From Platanthera guangdongensis (lineage: Eukaryota > Streptophyta > Magnoliopsida > Asparagales > Orchidaceae), in NCBI GenBank assembly GCA_039583875.1, contig CM077165.1:72156757-72220756 (forward strand): DNA of 64,000 nucleotides, in the 5' to 3' direction. Below the pieces are notes generated by a model. It saw only the letters and a program-made list of their open reading frames with translations, was not told the origin of the DNA and ran no database searches. Below are positions 1 to 9,846 of the stretch, piece after piece. Numbering within the stretch: position 1 is the stretch's first letter; every line of letters begins with the position of its first letter. The position numbers and the translations under genes are program-made.

Positions 1-628
1 GACACAGGGATGAAGCTCAGCTATTGGATCCCAGCTGAAGGAACGGACGGCCATGATTTTGACACAAAATCAGATTTTTTTGCCTGACACGGCGTGTGAC
101 ATGCCTGTGTCCCAGGCCGTGCACCCTAAGCGGTGCTCAACCGACTTATCCAGACCAGTACATGCCCATGTGACACGCCCGTATCATGGGCTGTGTCACC
201 GGCAGACACGCCCTTGTCTGTGGCTGTGTACTTCAGGCTGCACAAAATCAACTTCAACCCGAGAGGGACACGGCTAGTGACACGCCCGTGTCCCAAGCCG
301 TGTACCCCATGACACACCCGTGTCCTGCCCGTGTTCACCATGCCTCATTGCCTTGGGCACATCCAGAAAAGGACACGGCCTGTACCGCGCCCGTGTCCCA
401 GGCTGTGTGCCCATACATGGCATCTGACACGCCCCAGCTCAACTTCGTCGAGCTGAAGTTCGTCGACCCGCAGAGGACATGCCTATGATACGCCCGTGTC
501 AGAGAGTGTGTGCCCTCATTCTTCGTCGAGTGAAATTTCGTCGACCTCTCGTCGGTTGCTCACCCGAGCATGACACGCCCTGGGACACGCCCGTGTCCCA
601 CGCCTTGTCACCCAATTTTTCCCAATTG
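1..628. repeat. ACACGGGCGTGT dyad-rich block of an unidentified element
   Basis: Dense copies of GACACGCCCGTGTCCC and related half-dyads (GCCGTGTACC, GACACGGCC) run through about the first 600 bases. Interspersed at about 430-560 are TTCGTCGAG/TTCGTCGAC motifs like those of the LTR at 36654-38376. There is no credible coding content; peptides read through it are artefacts of the repeat. From about 629 the sequence matches the 3' end of a copia ORF3, so this block appears to be the right end of something inserted there, probably the U3 part of another LTR. Its left end is outside the window, so no target duplication could be tested. Confidence 0.6.
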
Positions 629-2544
629 GTTCCTTGATAACTATGTCCCTTATTAGTTTCTTGGCAGCCATCTCATAAGCTTCAATTTGATTTTTTCCTT
701 TGCCTTTCAAAGTAGTTGTAAGGCTTTGGAAAGTACTTGCTTGGCTCTTGAGTATCTGATGACACTGCCCCTGTTCTCTTGTCCCTTCTGAACTTTCTTT
801 TTTGTTCTTCTTTCCTTTCTAGCTTAGCTCATTCGAGGGACCTATATAGCTTTCCCCTTTTAGTTTTATTTTATTTAATTTGGACCCAGGCAGACAGAAT
901 GATAGTCCTTGATTGAGGACTCCATATTTCAAAGTCAGGCTTGGATTCAATCTCTTATATATAAACCTATTTTTACTTGGCCTGGTCTCTTCATCCTATT
1001 CAATAGTAGGCTAGACTTTGGCTCTAGATATTTGTTCAGTAGTGGGTTTAAAGGTAGGAATATCAGCAACAAAGGGTTCAGTCCACTGATCACCATACAG
1101 ATCACTATCCATCTGTTCTTCTGGTGGAGGAACATGAACATTATCATATGAATATTTTTCAAGTCCCAATGATCCCCTGATGATATTGGTGATCTAGACA
1201 AAATTTTTAGTATTTGCTTTGATCATTGCTTTCTCCCCCTTTATGACTTCTTCAGACATAGTTGTAGTCAGGGAGTTCTTGGCCAGAGAAATCTTATCAT
1301 TCAGAAAATTTACCCCTTTGGTAACATAATACTTAACCTCCAGCATGTGATCATCCAGATACTGTGTGTAGACATCCATCCTCCTCTCACGAGTTTTCTT
1401 ATGTTTTCTATGAGTGTCTTATGTATATTATGTACCATTTCATATTGCCAAAGATGCTTGTCTGATTATCTATTACATCATTTTGTTTTAGTCTGATCTC
1501 TTGAAGTTTGCTTTCAGTATATATCATAGCAGGAGAAGCTCTCTTGAAGAATGCAACTATGTTGGCCTTGAGCAGATTGACTTCAAATCTGATAAAATTG
1601 TTCTCAATGGAGAGATCTTGTCTTAATCCTTTGATAGAGTCATCAACATAATGCTCTAGCTGTCTCCTTTGATCAACAAGAAGTCTTTTCAGCTGTGCTA
1701 GGAATGTAGAGGACATACTATCTTGGTTAATGAGATGCCCCTTGAAAGCAGTCATCCCCATCATCTTTCCTTATTTCTTCCCTAATTTTTGAGTCAACCC
1801 TTATATATTCAGAAGAATGATCATCAGCATCAGCAGTTGGCTTGTCAGATTTAGATATCTCTATTGTATAAACTGTCTCTAAAGTAGGGAGTTTGGTGTG
1901 AATCTCCCCCTCAACCTCAGTACTTTTTAGTGGAGTTTGTTGGTCTTCAGTAACTTGAGTTAGCACATCCTTTTGTACTATAACTAGAACTTGCACCCCC
2001 TTAAGTTCAGCACAATCCATTGTAACTTGTTGGTCTGCATCAGTTGGGATAGGAGCACCTTCATTCACTGTGCCAGGAATTTGCTCCTCCTCAGCTTGAG
2101 GGCAGAAGAGTAGCAGCTCAGGACCATCTGGAGTTTGATCAATCCTTCTCTGCAGATTTTCTAAGAAGGAGCCAAGTTGGTATTGTACTACTTAAACCTG
2201 CTCCCCCTCAACAGGAGCATCCAACTAGGTAGTCTCCCCCTCAATGTCTGCAAAGATTTTTTCCACTATATTTCTAGTCACATGTTTAGTTGTTTCAGCT
2301 GGAATGTCTTCGGAGTAAGAGCCACTACCTTGAACAGTCCTTGTTGTAGGTTCTGAGGACATAGAAACCGGAGCACTCATATCTCTTCTAGTCTCTTCAG
2401 AAGAGTCAGACAACTGAGGGTCATGAGGCTCTTATTCTCGAATCTCAGAAGAGCTGCTTCCAATGCTTTCTTTAGTGATGATTACTGCTTTCTTTTTCTT
2501 CTTGTCAGTTGTTTGTTGGTGTGGAAGCAATACCAAGTCCCATC
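629..2544 (-). pseudogene. Copia A ORF3, C-terminal two-thirds, broken
   Basis: This is the downstream extra ORF of copia A, read on the minus strand in several pieces with stops and frameshifts. Landmarks shared with the ORF3 of copia C are a VNFLN...EEVIKGEK-type segment near 1200-1380 and the terminal IVIKEP segment near 625-650. The same DNA order is seen in copia B (35256-39569). At the left edge the frame runs straight into the ACACGGGCGTG block; at the right it is cut by gypsy-1 LTR sequence. The N-terminus lies 18 kb away at 20498-20608. The protein family is a plant retrotransposon-associated protein of unknown function, acidic and low in complexity in its centre. No signal peptide or membrane segment is visible. 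Confidence 0.75.
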
Positions 2545-2565
2545 TGTCAGAGGTATAGGTAAGAG
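2545..2565. other. Templated filler at a deletion junction
   Basis: Twenty-one bases here, including GTCAGAGGTATAGGTAAGAG, are repeated exactly at 2652-2672 inside the neighbouring LTR. The copia ORF3 sequence stops at this point and mid-LTR gypsy sequence begins at about 2566. The insert looks like filler copied from about 107 bp away during end joining. Confidence 0.6.
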
Positions 2566-4433
2566 TGACCCTAAAATTAAATCATACATGATTTATTAAA
2601 TATTTACAAAACTATAGAAAAATGTTTTCCAAAAATTCCAATTTTTGGATATGTCAGAGGTATAGGTAAGAGAGACCCCCAATCCAAATTTCAAGTCATT
2701 TGGATTGCTGGATTGTTGGGGATAATCAATTTAATCTCTGGTTAACCATATGTATAAACTGCACCATTTTGAGTGCTGTAGTCAGACCACTAACCCAAAT
2801 GGGTTGAAATCAATTTTAAAATAAAGTAGACTTCAGGAGACAATTGTCATGTTGGCCACCTTTCAAGGCTCAGCCCTAAGGGCCTCATTTATTTGATTTA
2901 AAGGGTGCACAGTAAAAGGGTTAAAAATACACTATATAGTAATTTATATAATAACAGATCCAACGACCAACTTATCGTCTTCCTCATCCAGCTAATGGCC
3001 CCGATCAGCCCGACCTGGAAACACTTCCAAGTCATTTTGCTGGCAATCCAGTCCCCTCCCCGGCCGACCACCACCACCACCTCTGTTGAGGTGGTGGCTA
3101 TCGCCGGAGGGCGGCACGACCGCCGGAGGGGCGGTTTCCGTCGAACCCGAGCATAAGAATTTCAAGCTTTTTCCATGGAAATTCAAAATGGAATTCGACT
3201 CTATTGAGCTCGAACTCATTACCTATTGATCTAAGATGCTAGAATAAGGGGAGAGAAGAAGAAGTGGACCTACAACCGGGCTTGCCAACGTGTTTGGTGG
3301 TGGTGCGCCATGGCCGACGGTGGAGCTATCAGGTGCTCTGCAATGGTACATACAAGGGCTTCTATTTCTTCAGGGGAGGGGTGAAAATGGCTGCTCTCAG
3401 GCTGATGAAGCTTTTAAATGAACCAAAAGGGGGAGGGTAGGGGTTAAGGAATTAATGGCTATTAGTGCTCATGAAGGAAATTTCGACCATGGTGGTGGTT
3501 CAGTGCACACACACACTGAATGGCCTGGAAAACCCCTTGATCTTCTCAACACTGATGGGGGAGATGAACCAAGCCATTGGAGATGAAGAGAGGAGGCCCC
3601 TTGGCCTTCCAAGCCATGAATGACCCTTTTTCTCTATTTCTCTCTCTTTCTCTCTCCTCCATTAAAGGTTAACTTGACTTTCACTCTCATAATCACTTTA
3701 TCCAAAATTTCAATGGCAATTTAAGTAAATATCAGCCTCCTAAAGCTAGTGGGCCACTCAAATTGGGCTTAGCCCAAGTGGCTTGGGCTTGGTTAGGTCA
3801 TTTAGGCTAGTTTGACCTATTTTAAGGTTGAGTTGGATTTAGTCAATTTGACCTATTAATTTGACCCCCATGGGTCTCTAGTGACCCATTGACCTCTCCT
3901 AAGGTCTAGGGAGACTTGGGTAGGGTTTGTTTGACACCTTGGTGGTTACTTGACCCTTATTTAGGGCACTTTGACCACTTTAGGTTTAGGGTTGACTTTG
4001 GTCAACTTGACCACTTTGGTTGACCCTAATGGATCCTTGGTGTCCCATTGACCTCCCATTGGTGGTTAGGAGAGTCTAGGTGGGGTCATTTTGGCAAGTT
4101 GGAGGTCCATTGGCCCTAGATAGGCCACTTTGACCATTTTAGGGTTAGGGTTGACTTTGGTCAACCTGACCACTTTGGTTGACCCCAATGGATCCTTTGT
4201 GACCCAATGAACCTTCTAAAGTGCTAGGGATGTTATGGTGGTGTCAAAGAGTCAAGGTGAGACCCTAAAGTCAAACCCTAGGTTAGGTAATTGGAAAGTG
4301 TTATTTGTAGACCATGGTGATCTTCACCTTCATGTCCTAGTTCACCTGGTTTTCTTGGGCTTCCTAGGGTTTTGTCATGACCTAGTCATGACAAAACCAC
4401 TCATAGGGGTCTAGTTGTTTAAGAGACGTTATA
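2566..4433 (-). repeat. Gypsy-1 3' LTR, truncated (Del/Tekay-like)
   Basis: This stretch is homologous base for base, with modest divergence, to 18637-20497, the inner end of the right LTR. It ends in a decayed version of the GGGATGTTACA terminus near 4425-4433. The outer 60% of the LTR is missing. Because the adjoining copia ORF3 sequence is also missing (compared with copia B, roughly 38890-39458), one deletion removed both. Positions 3780-4310 contain imperfect tandem units of about 160-175 bp rich in TTGACC and GGTCAA. I see no gene. Confidence 0.8.
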
Positions 4434-6651
4434 AATCCCAATAAACAAAAAAATTAATTTCTTCCCCGAAATTCAGGTTAGGCCTGCGGGGTTTCTACTA
4501 AGAGTAACTGAATGTAACATCCCTCAAGGATTTATGTTATACCTGACGCAAAGAGATTCAGGTACTTCTGCTGCATCAGATTCAGTAACTCCCAGGTATG
4601 GTCCTCATATCCTTGATTTGCCCATATGATCTTGATCAACAGAACCTTCTCTCACCGCAGGACTCGAACTGCCATATCATCTATCCTAACCAGCTCTAAG
4701 AGGACCGATTGATCAGAAGATGCCGAGCCATCTATAGTTATAACATGCTGCTCCGGCCATAGTAGAGACTTCCTAAGAGAGGAGACGTGGAAGACGTCGT
4801 GCAAACCCGCTAACTCCTGCGATAGCTCTAGTCTGTAAGCCAATAGACAGATCCGCTCCAGGATCCTGTAGCGCCCCATATTCCTTGGACTGAGCTTCTT
4901 CTGCCCGCGTACCCACGAGACTCCAAGCATCGGACATATTTTCAGGAACCCCCTTTCTCCAACCTGGAACTCTACTTGATGATGTCGCACATCATAATGC
5001 TTGGCCTATCTGCTCTAGGAGTGGAGAGCTGTGCTGAATGTTGACTGAGTGCCCAGATAATCCTGGACTGATTTTCTCTCCTTGGACGTAAACCGTCCAT
5101 CTTGATCTGACACGATTGTCTTGAGCACTTGACCTTCTCCAGCCGACAAACCTCACCGTGCATCATAAAATCCACGACGTCTTTCTTTATTCCGGGGAAA
5201 TACATGTTTTGATAAACATAATTTTCTTCCGGTAATTTGAGTTCTTATTTGTTAGTGTAGACAACGAATCTATACACTTACTTTACACAATCAGGTTCTT
5301 ATTCCTTCTAGTACACCCGAGTAATCAATCAAATCATCTTCACAAGTTATCCAATCTTATCAATTAACATGAAGGATCACTTCATCAAATGACCCATCGT
5401 CCTCAAAATTTAAGAGGGTGTAGTCGTGAATCTTTGGAGATTAACATTAATACCCATTAATTTTTGTGCCATTTCGTGGTAATTACACTTGATTATAAAA
5501 ATCCCATTAGTCATGAAACTTGCTAACCGTGACTATGTCATCAGACGTATATATTCTGGTCCTTGATGCTATCTGAATCAAGTCTGCAGAGTCATACCTA
5601 AGGTATACGTCTTCAATATATTGTCTGCTAATTTTTTTCAAATTTCCTAGTGTTATCATACTTCTGATGTTATAAGATAGCGATTTAATCTTATCTTCCC
5701 AAATATCCTGAACTTTACTACCTGTCATCAAGTTCACATGGTATCTTATAATGGTTAAGCCTCGTAATTGCTCTTCCTTATAACTATAACATCGCCCGAG
5801 TAACGTCGAATAGGACCAACTTCAATCTCACTATGTTTGGGACACAACATTTTCTAAATTAGGTCTAAGGAAACCCAAGTCAGTAACTAATTTGCCCAAT
5901 AAACAAAAGATAATCCCCCAATAAATAAAAGATAAGCCCCTACCTATCTTGGGCTAAGTATATTTGATATCACTATGTTATATTCAGGCTAGATATGCAC
6001 ACAATTATTAGGGCATGCAACCTTATATTTGGGGTTCCATCCTGAAACTTGTTGATATACTCCACACCTTTAAACTCTCCAGGTTAATATTTAAGACCAC
6101 TTCTTAAGGTCAACCTGTGACCCAATCCCAAATGGGTCTCTTCTGAACCTGAATTCTTATCCGACCCTTGTTATTTGGTATGATGGTTGTCTCAACCTAA
6201 TCGTGTTATTGGTACGAGGGTTGAGTCTACGAGTCCCCTACTATTCAGCTACTGGATTATAGTATCAGTTCTCCTTAAGTTGGTCCTATTAGTTTAGGTA
6301 ACGGGTGATAGTTCTACTTGATGAGTAAAGTAGGGACATCAGAGTTTAAGACTTAAGTACATTCTCTCGTGTTAGACTCTTCCTCTAGTCATTTTGGGTA
6401 TCCTCGTACCTTAACTGAATTATACCTAAAGCCAATTTTGACCAGGATACAGTAAGAATCATCTTGGTGATTCAAGTTTCCTAGTTGGGTTGGCCTAACT
6501 CATTGATTTGTGGACTATATATTGTGATTTTTAGACATGGGCATACCACAGCTTCCGCTGCTTCGTTTGTCCCAAACTAATGCTCGCGCGGGGTGACCCA
6601 ATATTTTGTGGACTTCTTCTCTTCGGACTGAGGTTACCTCCGATACCAGTT
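4434..6651 (-). pseudogene. Gypsy-1 internal remnant with pol C-terminus
   Basis: Only 4540-5205 is recognisable. On the minus strand it encodes the integrase zinc-binding tail (YFPGIKKDVVDF, HGEVCRLEKVK), then in another frame the IVSDQDGRFTS part of the DDE core. It then jumps to the VEFQVGERGFLK...LSPRNMGRYRILERI and LAGLHDVFHVSSLRKS integrase C-terminal segment. After a stop at about 4652 comes a chromodomain-like tail (HTWELL, YLNLF). This order is that of Del/Tekay chromoviruses. The first catalytic Asp and the HPQTDGQ region are deleted. Positions 5206-6630 are AT-rich with no recognisable coding sequence; gag, RT and RNase H are gone. Confidence 0.75.
6632..6648 (-). other. Gypsy-1 primer binding site
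   Basis: The minus strand reads TGGTATCGGAGGTAACC, a slightly changed initiator-Met-tRNA complement, three bases from the LTR start at 6652. It fixes gypsy-1 as a minus-strand element with its 5' LTR on the right. Confidence 0.6.
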
Positions 6652-8680
6652 TGTAAGACACCCCCCTTTTTACGCTACCTAGCTTACGCCTAAAATTGTC
6701 GTTTTGCGGTGACACCAACACTCAGGGTGGTCGTCACGACAAAACGCCGATCCTGCTGGCATTAGTGATCACCAACAAAGTAGAAGTATGTAATACGAGA
6801 CAAATATAATCAAGTCCACAAATCACAGCACAATATATAAAAGAGCAATAGTCGACAATGAGTACAAGGTATGAAAGAGAGTAGAAACGAAATGGGCTTA
6901 AGCTTGTTACATGTCTAATACAAATGATCTCTCTCTCAAAACTCGCAACATCTAAGCGGAAGCAAACTGAATTCCATCCTCAACATGTCACTGTATTGTA
7001 GCGGTAATGAGCAGCAACTGCTCCTCAAGTCCTATCTTCCTCCTGCGACTAGTGCATCACCTCGATGATGTAGGGGAGTCCGGAATCGGAGATCTCCACG
7101 AAGCTAACGCTCTATCTACGCTCTACATGTCGTAGATCTACCGCACCTACACAACACCTATCGCCCACAATAGTTTCTCATCACAAGAACGCAACACAAA
7201 TAACAAAGGAATAATGGTCGACTCGAAAACAACGATCGGAAATTTGAGTCGGAATATTCCCCAAGAAAACACAAAGGTTGACACTCTTTTTGAGAGCAAG
7301 ACCAAGGCTATAGGCCAAGATCCGCTCAGGCAAATAGGATCCACCCGATCCAGAATTAAAAAGCGTAGCAACGACGATTTCGATCCAAAACTTGCAGCGA
7401 TTAAATTAACTTTCCGGAGAAAACGAGTGCGAAACCACCACAACTAAAGAAGAGAATCACACAAGGGAGAGGGAAGAGATTACCCAACCGGAAAGCTTTC
7501 ACACAAGATAACTGTGGGAGAATCACTCTCTCCACGGATCTACCGACGTCACACCGAAGGGTTTGCAACCTTCTTCCAAGGAGTCGCACCGAAGGAAGCC
7601 GCACCGGAGTCGCACCGAACGGATGGAGGGAGCAAGGGGGGCGGCGTCTTCACACCACAAGCAAGGGGGCGGCGGCTTGGAGAGATCTCCTCTTCGCCGA
7701 AATTCTCAAGGAGAAATTAGGTTTAAAATCTTGTCTAATTATCTTATAAGGAAGCCTCCTTATATAGGAGTTACAAACAAGCCTGAAAGAAATAGTGCCT
7801 AACCACCTAGAGGGGGGGGGGGTGAATAGGTGAACTTTAACTTTTTAAATTTAAGGCAGAAACACTTGAACAAATAAACCTGTATTTGCAATTGTCTATA
7901 GCAATTCAGCACAGCTAGCTCAGCAATCACAGAAATAAATAAACATAGTGTGCACACAGATTTTTATAGTGGTTCCCCAAGGTCTGGGTACATCCACTTT
8001 CCCCCTTCGCCTATCTAGTAGTGTACTAGATTCGGCATAACTTCAACACTTCTCCTCAGATCCTCAGATCTTACAGCTCAGAACCCCAAACAGGTTCCTA
8101 CAACTCAGAGTGTCCCCACTCCTACAACTCAGGAAAAAATCCCTACCACTCAGTCTTCAACAAGACCTACACTCAAAGAACAAAGTCTCCTACAACTCAG
8201 GTACAAGGCCCTACCTCAGTCTTCAACAAGACCTACACTCAGAGCAAACAGTCTCCTACACTCAGCCTTTATAAAATGGCTTACAGCTCAGATCTATACA
8301 AGATCCTACAGAAATTTTATAATACAAAGTGATTAACTACAACTCTGAAAGAGAGAGATGAGTTGACTGGCTTCTTGATGAGTTCTTGGAAGAACTTGGC
8401 AGAGATCAACCTCCCTTGGCTTTCTTCAAAGCTTCTTGAATTAGAACTCAGTAGGGTTGAATCTCCTGTGAAGATAATCTTCAATCAACTTCTGTCTTGA
8501 GATTCAGATCTCAATCTGAATCTTACTTTGCAGCCTGGTTCAGCAGTTGCTCTTCTTAGAAGGAGCTCTCTCTCTCCAACTTCTTAGATCTTCTATTGAT
8601 GATCTTCTTCTTTTGTGTTTTTAGATCTCTTGATTAATTGTTGTCAATGAATCATCTATTTATATTGAAGGAGAAAGGTC

Positions 8681-8690
8681 TTTATATAGT
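8681..8690 (-). promoter_or_regulatory. LTR TATA box
   Basis: The minus strand reads ACTATATAAA, about 140 bp downstream of the palindrome array in the sense direction. It occupies the same relative position as the TATA boxes of the other copia LTRs here. Confidence 0.55.
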
Positions 8691-8825
8691 CTTCCTCCAA
8701 GGTAACCAGCTGATCTGGTTTCTAACAAACTTCTGACGGCTCTGACAGTTGCAATTGACCGGTTGAAAATGACAGATGTCAAGTCATCCAGTCACTTCTT
8801 GAAATCACTGTCACCGTCTGAAAGT

Positions 8826-9516
8826 GTCGAGATAGATAGTCATTATGTGTCGACACAAATAGACTAAGTGTCGACACAAGTAGACTAAGTGTCGACACTA
8901 GCCTTGATGGTATCGACACAACTCCTTGTGTTGTTGTAATAGCTTCTCGACACTGCTTCTTCAGAATGTGTCGACACTGATTCTGTGTGTCGACACAAGC
9001 CTTCTGTTGAATGTGTCGACACTGGTTGAGTGTGTCGACACAAATACTTCTTCTTTAATACTTAGTTGAATTCTACTGTGTGTCGACACAACTCCTTTGT
9101 GTCGACACATGCCTTCTTGTGTTGAAACTTACTGAGTGTCGACACATCTCCTTTGTGTCGACGCATGCCTTCATGTGTTGAAACTTGCTGAGTGTCGACA
9201 CCTCTCCTTTGTGTCGACATATGTACTTTAACTTTATTGAAGTTTGCTGAGTGTCGACATAGCCTCCTGGTGTCGACACTTTTGATGTCGACAAAGTTTC
9301 TCTGGGTGTCGACACTGCCTCTAAGTGTCGACACAGATTATGTTGACAATTCTTCACAGTGTGTCGACACTCCCTGTATGTGTCGACACTTTTCTTCTGG
9401 TGTCGACTCTGCCTTTCCTGGTGTCGACACAATTACTCCAAGTGTCGACAAAGCTTATCTAGGTGTCGACACAAGTCGTCATAAGTGTCGACACTTCACC
9501 TCTAGGTGTCGACACA
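8826..9516. repeat. GTGTCGACAC palindrome array (U3)
   Basis: About two dozen perfect or one-off copies of the 10-bp palindrome GTGTCGACAC, mostly in pairs about 20 bp apart. Some copies have decayed, for example GTGTCGACGC and GTGTCGACAT. Open frames through the array (CVDT/VSTL peptides) are artefacts. Confidence 0.9.
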
Positions 9517-9846
9517 TGGACTTAGAAACTTTTCTGCATTTCCTGCAATTACTTAACCTGCACATATAAACTCAAAGCACATCAAATACACCTTGATGTA
9601 TATCGTTGAGTAGGTTGAGGCTTCTTCAAATCTGGTACTCATTTTCCAATGTACCCAACAAATCCTTAACCATTCATGATGGAGATGTAATCTCATCCAT
9701 CCGAATGGCTAAATGCACACCAACATTAAAATTATTCAAATTTAAAAATAAAAAAACATGCAATGAATATAAAATTATCACGTAAACATAGGATAATTTT
9801 ATATTCCAAATATAAAAGAGAGTTCAAGAAAATGAAATAAATAAGG

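Larger units (their letters stand above)
7784..9660 (-). mobile_element. Solo copia LTR of the GTGTCGACAC family
   Basis: A 1877-bp LTR runs from TGAAAGAAATAG to GTACCCAACA, flanked by AAGCC and AATCC (a 5-bp duplication with one change; the uninterrupted sister LTR reads AAGCC at about 15740). It has the same plan as the LTRs of copia C and E: a G-run hairpin at 7804-7832, a CTACAACTCAG array at about 8070-8290, a TATA box at 8681-8690 and a GTGTCGACAC array at about 8826-9516. No internal region remains, so it is a product of LTR-LTR recombination. Confidence 0.9.

Noticed and set aside
2898..3219. Possible host coding exon in a GC-rich proline/glycine-rich patch (also at 19020-19295 and 24896-25230)
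   Set aside because: The patch is present in all three Del-type LTR copies at the same place, so it is LTR sequence. The frames are not conserved between copies.
7147..7802. Overlapping small ORFs of 67-98 codons, repeated at 15108-15709
   Set aside because: They recur only because both are LTRs of gypsy-2; no ATG context, family similarity or codon constraint is visible.
9062..9569. Open frames of 60-136 codons made of CVDT / VSTL / CRH repeats on both strands (also at 43389-44363, 54387-55355, 62463-63206)
   Set aside because: They are translations of the GTGTCGACAC array in several frames at once. All frames are open because the palindrome lacks stop codons, so they are not genes.
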